This document shows positions 48,062-57,900 of a stretch of 64,000 bases of DNA, one piece after another (position 1 is the stretch's first letter; every line of letters begins with the position of its first letter). The notes beneath the pieces are model-generated. The model worked only from the letters and a program-made list of their open reading frames with translations, ran no database searches and had not been told where the DNA came from. The DNA is taken from the NCBI GenBank assembly GCA_947499145.1, contig CANMNB010000005.1, forward strand, positions 62,001 through 126,000, given 5' to 3'. Made by a program: the position numbers and the translations under genes. Source of the stretch: an uncultured Arachnia sp. GTDB lineage: Bacteria; Actinomycetota; Actinomycetes; Propionibacteriales; Propionibacteriaceae.

Positions 48062-48106
48062 ACGCACCACTGCCCCGATCCATGCCGGACCGGGGCAGTG
48101 GTGCGT
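48062..48106 (-). repeat. Perfect 16-bp inverted repeat between khpA and rimM
   Basis: ACGCACCACTGCCCCG and its exact complement enclose a 13-base loop in the 83-bp spacer. In the operon RNA this is a very stable hairpin 24 nt before the rimM start. It lacks a U tract, so an RNase III-type processing site, Rho-dependent pause or stability element is more likely than an intrinsic terminator. It fits a need for more S16 than RimM/TrmD. Confidence 0.85.
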
Positions 48107-48121
48107 GATTGGTGTGCTGCT

Positions 48122-48370
48122 TCAGCCGCGCCGTGGGCGGTCGACGTCGACGAAGTCGACCCGCACCTGCTCGGATCCGGCCAACGCACCGACGACGGTT
48201 CGCAAGGCCTGGGCGGTGCGGCCCTGGCGCCCGATCACCTTGCCCACGTCCTCGGGGTGGACGCGGACCTCGAGGAGCCGTCCCCTGCGCAGGTCCTTGT
48301 CCCGCACCCGGACGTCATCCGGATGGGACACGATGCCTGCGACGAGGTGCTCCAGCGCCTCGGCCAGCAC
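48122..48370 (-). CDS. khpA: KH-domain RNA-binding protein KhpA
   Basis: An 82-residue single KH domain with VGKVIGRQGRTAQALRTVV, where GRQG is the RNA-gripping GxxG loop. It pairs with KhpB in other bacteria. The GTG at 48370 starts 2 bp after the rpsP stop. Confidence 0.93.
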   Translation of the reverse strand: MLAEALEHLVAGIVSHPDDVRVRDKDLRRGRLLEVRVHPEDVGKVIGRQGRTAQALRTVVGALAGSEQVRVDFVDVDRPRRG

Positions 48371-48372
48371 AA

Positions 48373-48834
48373 TCAGGCCTCTTCGGCGGGAGCCTCGGCC
48401 GACTCCGCGGCCGGGGCCTCGGCGGTCTCCGCTTTGGGCTCCTCAGCCTTGTCGGCCTTCTTCTTGGCCTTGGAGATGGCGGGAGCCGTGGCGTCGCTGT
48501 CCTCGGCGAGTGCCTTGGCGAACTCGGCCTCACGGTCGCGCCGCTCAGGCTGCGCGTCGATGCCGGAGGGAGAGGTGTCGCCGGAGAACTTCTGCCAGTC
48601 ACCCGTACGCTTGAGGATCGCAACGACGGCCTCGGTGGGCTGGGCGCCGACGGAGAGCCAGTACTGCGCCCGCTCGGAATTCACCTCGATGACCGAGGGG
48701 TCGTTCTTGGGGTGGTAGAGGCCGATCTCCTCGATCGCCTTGCCGTCGCGCTTGGTGCGCGAGTCCATGACGACGATGCGGTAGTGCGGGGAGCGGATCT
48801 TGCCGAGTCGCTTCAGTCGAATCTTGGTAGCCAC
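48373..48834 (-). CDS. rpsP: 30S ribosomal protein S16
   Basis: A 153-residue S16: [20 protein letters not shown] at the start and [11 protein letters not shown] in the core. After about residue 85 it carries a long Ala/Glu/Lys tail that the enterobacterial protein lacks, usual in actinobacteria. Start GTG 48834. It heads the operon, after a leader of about 135 nt. Confidence 0.97.
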   Translation of the reverse strand: MATKIRLKRLGKIRSPHYRIVVMDSRTKRDGKAIEEIGLYHPKNDPSVIEVNSERAQYWLSVGAQPTEAVVAILKRTGDWQKFSGDTSPSGIDAQPERRDREAEFAKALAEDSDATAPAISKAKKKADKAEEPKAETAEAPAAESAEAPAEEA

Positions 48835-48977
48835 TGGTGTGGGGTCTCCTGTGTGATGGTGTCCGGGTGGGGACGAAGTCGGGTGTCCGCGCCGGGGAGT
48901 GTGGGGCACACCCAGCCGCGAACGAGTGGTCCGTGCGCAAGGCGAGAGAGGGCACCTCGGCGCACAGTGCACCCGCC

Positions 48978-49007
48978 ATTGTGCCAGATGCCCGGGAGTA
49001 GCCCCAA
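48978..49007 (-). promoter_or_regulatory. Probable rpsP operon promoter
   Basis: Minus strand TTGGGG (49007-49002) and CACAAT (48983-48978), 18 bp apart, between the divergent zincin gene and rpsP. The -35 is weak; the position fits a start about 135 nt before rpsP. Confidence 0.4.
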
Positions 49008-49030
49008 AACCGCTGGACTACCATGCGCGC

Positions 49031-49378
49031 ATGGACGTATCCGAGGAGGAGTTCGACGACCTGGTCGACGAGGCACTGGGGGAACTGCCCGGGGAACTCC
49101 TCGACGGACTCGACAACGTGGTCATCGTCGTCGAGGACGAGCCGGACGACGGCTCCGACGTCCTCGGCTGGTACGAGGGCACGGCGCTCACCGAGCGCGA
49201 CACGAGCTATGGCCTGGGCCAGCTCCCGGACCGCGTGGTCCTGTTCCGCGGTCCGCTCACGCGGATGTGCTCGTCTCCGGAGGAGTTGCTGGACGAGATC
49301 GCTGTGACCCTGCTGCACGAATTGGGCCACTACCACGGCATCGAGGAGGAGCGCCTCCACGAACTCGGCTGGGGCTGA
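49031..49378 (+). CDS. Zincin-like metallopeptidase family protein
   Basis: A 115-residue acidic protein with HELGHYHG near its C-terminus, the HExxH zinc site of the small actinobacterial metallopeptidase family (DUF1025 type). The N-terminal MDVSEEEFDDLVDEALGELP is typical. No substrate is known. The ATG at 49031 is used. It is convergent with sppA, 4 bp apart, and divergent from rpsP. Confidence 0.88.
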   Translation: MDVSEEEFDDLVDEALGELPGELLDGLDNVVIVVEDEPDDGSDVLGWYEGTALTERDTSYGLGQLPDRVVLFRGPLTRMCSSPEELLDEIAVTLLHELGHYHGIEEERLHELGWG

Positions 49379-49382
49379 CGAG

Positions 49383-50555
49383 TCAGCCGCCACACACCGT
49401 CGCGAGGTCACCGGCGAAGACGAGCGGCCCCCGTCCGTCGCAGAATCGCGCACTGACAGGCTCGGAGCCAGAGATCGGGATTGCCTGGCCGACGGGGCGC
49501 GTGACCCCGAAGATGGCCTCGAACGCGCTGGGGAGGCGCGTGGCGACGACGCGTGTGTCGTCCGGATCCAGACCGGCACGGGTGGCCGCCGCGCGGAAGA
49601 ACTCCTCCCGGCCGAGCACGTCGTCGATGAGCCCCAGTTCCTGGGCGCGGCCGGGTTCGTAGACCCGCGCTCCCATCTCCTCGGTGATCGTGGCCGCGGC
49701 GATCCCACGGTGGGTGGAGACGTGCTCGACGAATCTCACGTACTCGGCCTGCAGGATGTCGTCCAGCATGTCCCGCTCGGCCTGCGTGATGTCCCGGTAG
49801 GGGTTTCCGAAGTCCTTGGTCTCCCCCGCCGTGAAGTACTCCTCGGTGATGCCTCCGGTCGTGGTGACGCCGGATTCGAGGAGGTTGCCGGAGGTGGCGA
49901 CGACACCGTCGTAGCGCTGGAACGGTCCGAAGATGACGCCGATGCTGCCGACGAGGGAACCGTGATCGGCCACGATCAGGTCGGCCGGGGCAGTGGAGTA
50001 GACACCACCGGAGGCGGAGGTGCCCTGGACGTGCACCATCACCGGCTGGTCGGTGCGGTCCTGGTACCGCACGATCGCGTCGGAGATCGCCTTCGATCCC
50101 GTGATGGTCCCGCCCGGGGTGTCCACCTGGAGCACGAGGCCGGACGAGTCCTCCTTGCCCAGCGCGTCGATCTGGTCGGCGATCTCGTAGCCGTACGAGC
50201 CGGTCACCAGGAGCGCTCCCTCGGACCCGGTGGTCATGATGGGTCCGGAGATCGAGACTGCGGTGAGGGTGGAACCCGCCTGCTCATCACCCCAGACGGT
50301 CTCGAACTCCGTCGACACCTCCTGGCCGCCCAGTGATGTGAGGGCGGTCGCGAGGGAGGCGACCGACGCGACGGCAGCGACCACCCCCAGTCCGATGAGC
50401 GTCACCGCCAACCCGAGGCCCAGACCCGCCCCCATCCCGAAGCCACGCTTGAAGGTGCCCGTCTCGCGTCCTCCCTCGGCGGCCACGACGGTGGGCGGCG
50501 GGAATGGGGGCGGTGCAGCGTCGTCGGTGCGAACGGGGGGTGTGTCGTTGGTCAC
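49383..50555 (-). CDS. sppA: Signal peptide peptidase SppA-like serine protease
   Basis: A 390-residue membrane protease of the S49 family. One N-terminal helix (about 42-75) follows a Pro-rich cytoplasmic tail; the catalytic Ser is in QGTSASGGVYSTAPAD and the general-base Lys in AGETKDFGNPYRDIT. It degrades cleaved signal peptides or membrane proteins. The C-terminal about 100 residues are less conserved. Confidence 0.9.
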   Translation of the reverse strand: MTNDTPPVRTDDAAPPPFPPPTVVAAEGGRETGTFKRGFGMGAGLGLGLAVTLIGLGVVAAVASVASLATALTSLGGQEVSTEFETVWGDEQAGSTLTAVSISGPIMTTGSEGALLVTGSYGYEIADQIDALGKEDSSGLVLQVDTPGGTITGSKAISDAIVRYQDRTDQPVMVHVQGTSASGGVYSTAPADLIVADHGSLVGSIGVIFGPFQRYDGVVATSGNLLESGVTTTGGITEEYFTAGETKDFGNPYRDITQAERDMLDDILQAEYVRFVEHVSTHRGIAAATITEEMGARVYEPGRAQELGLIDDVLGREEFFRAAATRAGLDPDDTRVVATRLPSAFEAIFGVTRPVGQAIPISGSEPVSARFCDGRGPLVFAGDLATVCGG

Positions 50556-50665
50556 GTCTCGGCCTCCTGGGAAGTCATCGGTTCCAGTGAATCATGCCGT
50601 GACGGGGACTCAGACAGGAGACGACCGGTCAAGACGGATCCCGGTCCCTGGTCGGAGTCGATCGG

Positions 50666-50686
50666 GACCCGGGTCTGACCCGGGTC
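50666..50686. repeat. Two tandem GACCCGGGTC palindromes
   Basis: The 10-bp palindrome GACCCGGGTC occurs at 50666-50675 and 50677-50686, an 11-bp step, across the stop codon of the amidohydrolase gene. It may be a paired operator or fold as part of a terminator with the nearby GGTCCC/GGGACC arms (50642-50671). Confidence 0.5.
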
Positions 50687-51806
50687 ACAGCGGCCGACCG
50701 CGCAGCAGCCTGACCGTCGGCTCTGCCAACGCCGTGACGTCCTGCCGCGGGTCGCGCGCGCAGACGATGAAGTCGGCGCTGGCACCGGTCGAGACGTTCT
50801 GGGCCCCCAGCCAGGCGCGGGCCCGCCAACTGCTCGCCGCGACGGCGAACTCGCTCCCGCCGAGCCTGGCGAGTGCCTCCACCTCGTGCAGGATCTGTCC
50901 GTGGGGCACCACGGTCCCGGCATCGGTGCCGCTGAAGACGGGCACTCCCGCTTCGATCGCCTTGCCAATGGTCTCGTGACGGCGCTCGTACAGCGCCATC
51001 ATGTGCGCCGCGAAGGTGGGGTACTTCTCCTCCGCGGGGGCGGCGTACTGCGGGAAGCGGTCGAGATTGATCAGGGTGGGAACCAGCCCCACTCCCCCCG
51101 CGGCCATGCGTTCGATGCCGTCGTCGTCCAACCCGGTCCCGTGCTCGATGCAGTCGATGCCTGCCGCGACCAGCTCAGCGACCGATTGCTCCCCGAAGCA
51201 GTGGGCGGTGACGCGCGCGCCCTCCTCATGGGCGGCGTCGATGGCGAGGCGTGCGACGTCGGCCGGCCACAGAGGCAGGAGGTCGCCCCGGGATCGATCG
51301 ATCCAGTCGCCCACGAGCTTGACCCAGCCATCACCCGAGCGGGCCTCGTGGCGGATCTGCTCGACCAGGTCGTCGGGCTCCACCTCGGCGGCGAGGTTGC
51401 GGATGTAGCGACGGGGGCGGGCCACGTGGCGCCCGGCGCGGACGAGGCGGGGCACGTCGGAGCGCTCCTGGAGCCAGCGTGTGTCCGACGGTGAGCCCGC
51501 ATCACGGATGAGCATGGTCCCAGCAGCAAGGTCTGCCCGCGCCTGCGCCAGCGCGACGGAGGGGTCCACCGCGCCCTCGGGGCCGAGACCGATGTGGCAG
51601 TGGGCATCGACCAGTCCGGGGACCACGTAGCAGTCGACAGCGAGGGTTTGGGCGTTGGCGATGGGCCCGTCGACCACGAGCCCGTCGGCGATCCACAGGT
51701 CGCGTGGCTCGTCGTCGGGAAGCACCACCCCCCTGAGGTGGTACCGACCGGCGGCCGGGACGGCCTCGACGTCGTTCGGATGGCCCTCGAGTGGATGGTC
51801 GCTCAT
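50685..51806 (-). CDS. Amidohydrolase-family protein
   Basis: A 373-residue metal-dependent hydrolase of the imidazolonepropionase/prolidase-like group. The metal motif is PGLVDAHCHIGLG, further ligands are in VTAHCFGEQSV and IDCIEHGTGLDDDGIERM, and the last Asp is in FSGTDAGTVVPHG. The substrate is unknown. The ATG at 51806 is preferred over an upstream in-frame start at 51818. It lies alone between ffh and sppA. Confidence 0.88.
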   Translation of the reverse strand: MSDHPLEGHPNDVEAVPAAGRYHLRGVVLPDDEPRDLWIADGLVVDGPIANAQTLAVDCYVVPGLVDAHCHIGLGPEGAVDPSVALAQARADLAAGTMLIRDAGSPSDTRWLQERSDVPRLVRAGRHVARPRRYIRNLAAEVEPDDLVEQIRHEARSGDGWVKLVGDWIDRSRGDLLPLWPADVARLAIDAAHEEGARVTAHCFGEQSVAELVAAGIDCIEHGTGLDDDGIERMAAGGVGLVPTLINLDRFPQYAAPAEEKYPTFAAHMMALYERRHETIGKAIEAGVPVFSGTDAGTVVPHGQILHEVEALARLGGSEFAVAASSWRARAWLGAQNVSTGASADFIVCARDPRQDVTALAEPTVRLLRGRPL

Positions 51807-51850
51807 GGCCCCGAGCATAGTTCCGGGCGATGCCCGAAGCGGGTTCGGGG

Positions 51851-53410
51851 TCAGCGCCCCTGCTGGTCCAGCATCTTCTTCAGCTCGGGCGGCAGCTCGA
51901 AGTCGTCCATGGTCGGCTCCGGGGCGGTCTCGGGCAGGCCCAGTGCGCGGGCCTGCTCCTGCTCCTTGCGCCGCGCCGGATTCCCGGAGACCTTGTGCCC
52001 CTTCTTCGGCGACTTCTTGGCGGCCTGGCGGCGGTTCTGTCGGCCGCCCGCGCCCCCCGGCATCCCTCCGGGCATCCCCGGCATGCCGGGCATGCCTCCA
52101 CCGCCCATGCCCCCGGCCATCTTCTCCATCATCTTGCGTGCCTCGACGAATCGGTTGACCAGCTGGTTCACGTCGGAGACCTCGACCCCGGCGCCGCGCG
52201 CGATGCGGGCGCGACGGGAGCCGTTGAGGATGCCGACGTCGTCGCGCTCAGCTGGCGTCATCGAATGGATGATCGCCTCGATGCGGTCGATCTCCTTCTC
52301 GTCGATCTGCTCGATCGCATCCTTGAACTGCCCGGCCCCCGGGAGCATCCCGATGATCTTGGACAGCGGTCCCATCTTCCTCAGCTGCTGCATCTGGGAC
52401 AGGAAGTCCTGCAGACCGAACTTGTTGCGCGACATCAGCTTCTCTGCTGCCGCCCGCGACTCCTCCGCGTCGAAGGTCTTCTCCGCCTTCTCGATGAGGG
52501 TGAGGACGTCGCCCATGCCCAGGATGCGGCTGGCCATGCGATCGGGATGGAACACGTCGAAGTCGCCGAGGCCCTCGCCGTTGGACGCGAACATGATCGG
52601 CTTGCCGAGGACTCGGGCGATGGACAGCGCCGCCCCACCTCGGGCGTCGCCGTCGAGTTTGGTGAGGACGACCCCATCGACACCGATGCCTTCGTCGAAC
52701 GCCTTCGCCGTGTTCACGGCGTCCTGGCCGATCATGGCATCGACGACGAACAGGACCTCGTCGGGCGTGACGGCCGCCTTGATGTCGGCAGCCTGCTGCA
52801 TGAGGACCTCGTCGATGCCGAGACGTCCGGCGGTGTCGACGATCACGACGTCGTAGAGGCGGCGCTTCGCGTGTTCGATGGAATCCTGCGCCACCTTGAC
52901 GGGGTCGCCAACCCCGTTACCGGGCTCGGGGGCGAACACGTGGACGCCGGCGCGTTGGCCGACGACCTGGAGCTGGTTGACGGCGTTGGGTCGCTGGAGG
53001 TCGGCCGCGACGAGGAGCGGGGCGCGACGCTGCTCACGGAGCCATTTGGCGAGCTTGCCCGCCAGGGTGGTCTTGCCCGCGCCCTGCAGGCCCGCCAGCA
53101 TGATGACGGTGGGCGGGCGCTTGGCGAAGGAGATGGGTCGTTCCTGACCGCCGAGGATCTCGACGAGCTCCTCGTTGACGATCTTGATGATCTGTTGGGA
53201 CGGGTTGAGGGCCTTGGAGACCTCGGCCCCGAGGGCGCGTGTCTTGACGGCCGCGACGAAGTCCTTGACCACCTGGAGGTTGACGTCCGCCTCGAGCAGG
53301 GCGATGCGGATCTCGCGCATCGTGGCATCGATGTCCGCCTCGGTCAGGCGTCCCTTGGCGCGCAGGGACTTGAAGACGTCGGCCAGGCGGTCTTGCAGCG
53401 TGTCGAACAC
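51851..53410 (-). CDS. ffh: Signal recognition particle protein Ffh
   Basis: A 519-residue SRP54: N domain (1-95), G domain with GLQGAGKTTLAGKLA, DTAGRLGIDEVLM and TKLDGDARGG, and a Met/Gly-rich M domain (from about 310) with a GGMPGMPGMPGG linker that binds 4.5S RNA and signal sequences. It works with FtsY encoded 106 bp upstream. The SRP RNA gene is not in the window. Confidence 0.97.
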   Translation of the reverse strand: MFDTLQDRLADVFKSLRAKGRLTEADIDATMREIRIALLEADVNLQVVKDFVAAVKTRALGAEVSKALNPSQQIIKIVNEELVEILGGQERPISFAKRPPTVIMLAGLQGAGKTTLAGKLAKWLREQRRAPLLVAADLQRPNAVNQLQVVGQRAGVHVFAPEPGNGVGDPVKVAQDSIEHAKRRLYDVVIVDTAGRLGIDEVLMQQAADIKAAVTPDEVLFVVDAMIGQDAVNTAKAFDEGIGVDGVVLTKLDGDARGGAALSIARVLGKPIMFASNGEGLGDFDVFHPDRMASRILGMGDVLTLIEKAEKTFDAEESRAAAEKLMSRNKFGLQDFLSQMQQLRKMGPLSKIIGMLPGAGQFKDAIEQIDEKEIDRIEAIIHSMTPAERDDVGILNGSRRARIARGAGVEVSDVNQLVNRFVEARKMMEKMAGGMGGGGMPGMPGMPGGMPGGAGGRQNRRQAAKKSPKKGHKVSGNPARRKEQEQARALGLPETAPEPTMDDFELPPELKKMLDQQGR

Positions 53411-53516
53411 GAGGTTGTCGTCCTTTGGTCAGCGGCGTGCCGGGACCGGACCCGGCGGATACCCGCCAAGGATACAAGTCACCGGCGCCGACGCCCGCCT
53501 CACGGCCCGGGAGGGG

Positions 53517-54650
53517 CTACTCCCCGAGGATGCCGGCGACGAAGCCCTCGGGGTCGAACGGCGCCAGGTCGTCGACCCCCTCACCCAGGCCGACGAGCTT
53601 CACGGGCACGCCCAGCTCGCGCTGGACCTGCACGACGATGCCCCCCTTTGCCGAGCCGTCGAGCTTGGTCAGGACCACGCCGGTCACATCCACCACCTCG
53701 GCGAAGATGCGCGCCTGCATCATGCCGTTCTGGCCCGTGGTGGCGTCGAGCACCAGCAGCACCTCGCTGACCGGCGCGCGTCGCTCGATGACGCGCTTGA
53801 CCTTGCCGAGTTCATCCATGAGGCCCACCTTGGTGTGGAGGCGGCCCGCCGTGTCGACGATGACGACGTCGGCGCCCGTGTCCGCTCCCTGGGCGACCGC
53901 GTCGAACGCGACGGAGGCGGGATCCCCGCCCTCGGGACCGCGGACGGTGTGGACCCCGACGCGCTCGCCCCACGTGGAGAGTTGCTCGGCGGCGGCGGCA
54001 CGGAAGGTGTCGGCCGCACCGAGGACCACGTCCTTGCCCTCGGCGACCAGCACCCGGGCCAGCTTGCCGACCGTGGTGGTCTTGCCGGTGCCGTTGACGC
54101 CGACCACCAGCGCAACCGCCGGCACCCCGTCGGTGGGGTCCAGATGGAGCGTCCGGTCCAGGCTCGGATCGACCAGCCGCAGCAGCTCCGTTCGCAGGAC
54201 CTCACGGGCCCGGGCAGGGTCCGCCACGCCGTCGACGGCGAGCTGGCGTCGCAGGGCTTCGGTGAGTTCAGTGGTGGGACCCACGCCGAGGTCGGAGGCG
54301 ATGAGAGTGGCCTCGAAGTCGTCCCAGGTCTCCGAGTCGAGCCGGTCGACGCTGAGCAGGTCCGCCAGGGCACGTGCGAGGGTGTTGTTGCTGCCGGCCA
54401 GGCGGCGGCGCAGGCGGGCGAACCTGGAGCCGGCGGCCTCGGGTTGCTCGAAGCCGGGCGCCTCCGGTTCCACGACGTCCGGCTCCCTCGGGGCCTCGGC
54501 AGGCTCCCCGGGCGTCGCCGACTCGAGCTCGTCGCGTTCCGGTGGTGGCGGGAGTTCCCCACGATCCCGGATGACGATGATGCCGGCGATGACCATCGCG
54601 GCACCGATGACGGCGACTACGGCCCAGAACAACCAATCCACGGGCGTCAT
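53517..54650 (-). CDS. ftsY: Signal recognition particle receptor FtsY
   Basis: A 377-residue SRP receptor. An N-terminal membrane helix (about 5-27) and an acidic Glu/Pro linker precede the NG domain with VNGTGKTTTVGKLAR, DTAGRLHTKVGLMDEL and TKLDGSAKGG. The helix directly anchors it, as in other actinobacteria. It follows the 74-residue membrane protein gene by 30 bp. Confidence 0.97.
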   Translation of the reverse strand: MTPVDWLFWAVVAVIGAAMVIAGIIVIRDRGELPPPPERDELESATPGEPAEAPREPDVVEPEAPGFEQPEAAGSRFARLRRRLAGSNNTLARALADLLSVDRLDSETWDDFEATLIASDLGVGPTTELTEALRRQLAVDGVADPARAREVLRTELLRLVDPSLDRTLHLDPTDGVPAVALVVGVNGTGKTTTVGKLARVLVAEGKDVVLGAADTFRAAAAEQLSTWGERVGVHTVRGPEGGDPASVAFDAVAQGADTGADVVIVDTAGRLHTKVGLMDELGKVKRVIERRAPVSEVLLVLDATTGQNGMMQARIFAEVVDVTGVVLTKLDGSAKGGIVVQVQRELGVPVKLVGLGEGVDDLAPFDPEGFVAGILGE

Positions 54651-54680
54651 CCTAGCTTCACGCCCGCGGCGGTCCGCCCA

Positions 54681-54905
54681 TCAGGGGCGACCGTCCATGC
54701 GGTCGAGGCGTTGCAGCAGCTTGGGTGTGGGGCCCTTGGCGTTGAGGTGCTGCTCGATGACGCGGAGGACGCGCTGCAGTCGGGCGCCGTGCGGACGCCT
54801 GAGGTGCCCGCTGAACATCGCCACCATCGCCAGCAACGCACCTGCCAACGCGATCGCCAGGATCGCGGCCACCGTGTAGACCACCATCGAGGACACTCCT
54901 GTCAT
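54681..54905 (-). CDS. Small single-span membrane protein, unknown
   Basis: A 74-residue protein: membrane helix about 9-32, then a basic cytoplasmic segment (HLRRPHGARLQRVLRVIEQ) with amphipathic character. I recognise no family. It sits between smc and ftsY on the same strand, an arrangement that makes it likely to be a real gene; coding-strand codon use matches its neighbours. Confidence 0.6.
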   Translation of the reverse strand: MTGVSSMVVYTVAAILAIALAGALLAMVAMFSGHLRRPHGARLQRVLRVIEQHLNAKGPTPKLLQRLDRMDGRP

Positions 54906-54953
54906 CGTGAGCAGTACCGCTTGTGGTGCCAGTGTGCACCAGAACCGACGGAA

Positions 54954-57900
54954 TCAGCCCTCGCCGAGCCGTTGACTCACCACAGTCGAGATCCCGTCGC
55001 CGCGCATCGTCACGCCGTAGAGGGAATCCGCGATCTCCATCGTGCGCTTCTGGTGCGTGATGACGATGAGCTGGGAGTCCGCCCTGAGCTGCTCGTAGAT
55101 GCTGAGCAGCCGCGACAGGTTCGCATCGTCGAGGGCGGCCTCCACCTCGTCGAGGATGTAGAACGGGCTGGGTCGCGCGATGAACAGTGACACGAGGAAG
55201 GCGACCGCCACCAGCGACCGCTCCCCACCCGAGAGGAGTGACAGCCGCTTGACCTGCTTCCCTGCGGGGCGTGCCTCGACATCAACGCCCGTGGTCAACC
55301 AGTCACCCGGATCCGTGAGCACAAGCCGGCCCTCCCCGCCGGGGAACAGCCGGGTGAACACCTCCTCGAAGGCGCGCTCGACATCCCGGTAGGCGGCCTC
55401 GAACACCTCCTGGACGCGACGGTCGACCTCCTCGATCAGTCCCACCAGGTCGGCGCGGGTCTTCTTGAGGTCGTCGAGCTGCTCCGCGAGGAACGCGTGC
55501 CGCGCCTTCATGGCGTCGTACTCCTCCAGGGCCAACGGGTTGACGCGGCCGAGTACCCCGAGGGCACGCTCCGCACGGCGGAGCCGTTGTGACGTGACCT
55601 CCCGGTCGTACGGGACGGTGGCGACCTCGCCGTCGTCCTCGCCCGGCGTCTCGGCGGGCATGCCCAGGTGAGGGCCGAACTCCGCCACGAGGGACTCGAC
55701 CTCCATGCCCAGTTCGGCCAGGGCACGGTCCGTGAGCTGCTCGATGCGCATCCGGAGTTCGATGCGCGCCATCTCGTCTTGGTGGGCCCCTCGCACGACC
55801 TCGTCCAACGCTGCTGCTGCAGCCCGCGTGGCGTGCCGGGCGGAGGTCACGGTCGACTCCGCTTCTCGGCGGTTGGTGTCGGCCACGTCCTTGTCCCGCG
55901 ACGCATCCCGCCGGGCGAGGTCCACGCGCTCCGCGAGTTTTGCGGCGACGCCATGGCAGGCGGCTGCGACCTCCGCCTCGCGACGTAGCTGTTCAGCGCG
56001 GGCGCGGGCCTGCGCGCGGGACTGGCGCTCCGCCTCGGCCGCGCGCAGCAGGCTCTCGGCACGCCCCGCCAAGGCCTTCGCCTTCTCCTCCAGGGTGCGC
56101 AGCGCGAGCCGGGCCTCCATCTCGGCGGCGCGGGCCCTGCGTGCTTCGGCGGCCCTGCGATCTCGCTCCGACGGGTCGGGTTCAACGACCTCCTCGCCGG
56201 AGGCCGCCTCCAGTCGGGCCTGCAGCTCGGCCAGCTTGCCCTCATCCGACGTGCGTGAGGCGTGCGCGGCCTCGATCGCCTCGGCCAGTCGCTCCGCCTC
56301 CTTCAGCGCCGACGCCTGGGTCTGCCGGTGGCGGGCCAGTGTGTCCGCGATGCCGGCCAGCTGCGCATCCGAGGCGTGCAGCGCCTCCAGCGCGGACTCT
56401 GCCGAGAGGCGCGCCTCCTCCATCGCCGTGGCGTTCTCCGCGACGGCGAAGCGGAGCCGCTCGCCTTCCCGTACCACGTCGGCGAGGTCCTGCTCGGCCT
56501 GCTGGAGCTGGGTGGCGAGCTCAAGGAGCGAGGGCGCGTCCCGCGACCCGCCCTCGACAGCGGCGGACGAGAACCGGTCCCCGTCGCGGGTGACGGCGAC
56601 GACGCCTACCCGGTCCGCCACGAGCGCCGCTGCCTCTGCCCGCGTGTCGACGCCGACGACGTGGCCGAGCAGTGCCTCCAGGGCCGGGCGCAGCCGGTCC
56701 GGCGCGTCGATCTCGTGCACGAGGGAGTCCGGCGCCGGCTCGGTGGTGTGCTCATGGTCGGCCAAGACCAGCCAGGCGCGTCCACCGTCGCTGTCCCAGA
56801 GCCGATCCAGTGCAGCGACGGCGGTGTGGACGTCGTCGGCGACCACGGCCTCCGTCGCTCCGAGCAGGGCCGCGCCGACGGCGATCTCCCAGCCGGCTGT
56901 GACGGTGACCTGCTCGGCGAGGCGCCCTGAGAGTCCCGGGACCCCTCCGTCGAGCAGGGCCTCGGAGCCGTCGCGGCGCTGGGCGGTCAGGCGGAGCGCC
57001 TCGACGCGTGCCTCCAGGCCTGCGCGATTCCGCGAGACAGCGGCCTCGGCGGACTTCAGTTCCTCCTGCCGCTCCTCGATCTCCCGCAGGACGGCCGAGG
57101 CCCGTTCATGGCGGGCGTCGAGGTCGGTCTCGTCGGCGCCCAGGCCCGCCAGTTCGCTCTCGAGCGCCAGGTAGGCCCGGTCGGCCTCCTGGGCGCGGTC
57201 ATGTGCCTCGCCGCGTCGACGCTCCAGCCGCGCGATCTCCTCGCCGCCGGCATCGAGCCGGGACGAGATGGAGTTCACCTGGCCCGTCAACCGCGCCAGT
57301 CCCTCGCGACGATCGGCCACTGCGCGGAGGGCACCGGCGTACGCCTGCTCCGCCGCTGCATGGGCCTGCTCGGCCGAGTTTCGCTCCAGGGTGGCGTCGG
57401 TCAGCGCCCCATGGGCGGCGTCGAGTTGGCGACCCAGCTCGGCTTCCTGCTCCCGCACCTCGGCGGCCTGCTTCTCCAGCGCCTCCGGGTCGCGGCCGCC
57501 CACGTCGAGCGCGGGCTGCGCGTCCGCCATGCGGGTCCGCTCCGCCGAGATCGACAGTGTCGTGGAGACCCGCTCCGCCACCGCGGCGAGCGCGTACCAG
57601 TGTTCCTGGGCCACGTCGTAGGCGCGGCTCGCCTCCTGCAGGCGCACCTCGGCCGCCGCCTCAGCCGTCTCGGCCTGCCGCACCGCCCGCTCCGCCCGCT
57701 CGCGCGCCGCCTGTGAGGCTCGCTCGTCGGCCAGGTCCTCCGCCAGCGCCTGCTGGGCGGCGTGGAGGTCGTCCGCGAGCAGGCGGGCCTTGGCGTCGCG
57801 CAGCTCGGCCTGGATGACGGCGGCCTTGCGCGCGGTTTCCGCCTGACGGCCCAGCGGACGCAGCTGACGCTGGAGCTCCCCCAGCAGGTCGGTGAGGCGC

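Noticed and set aside
51830-53770. 646-residue plus-strand open frame
   Set aside because: Shadow of ffh and the end of ftsY; no recognisable domain.
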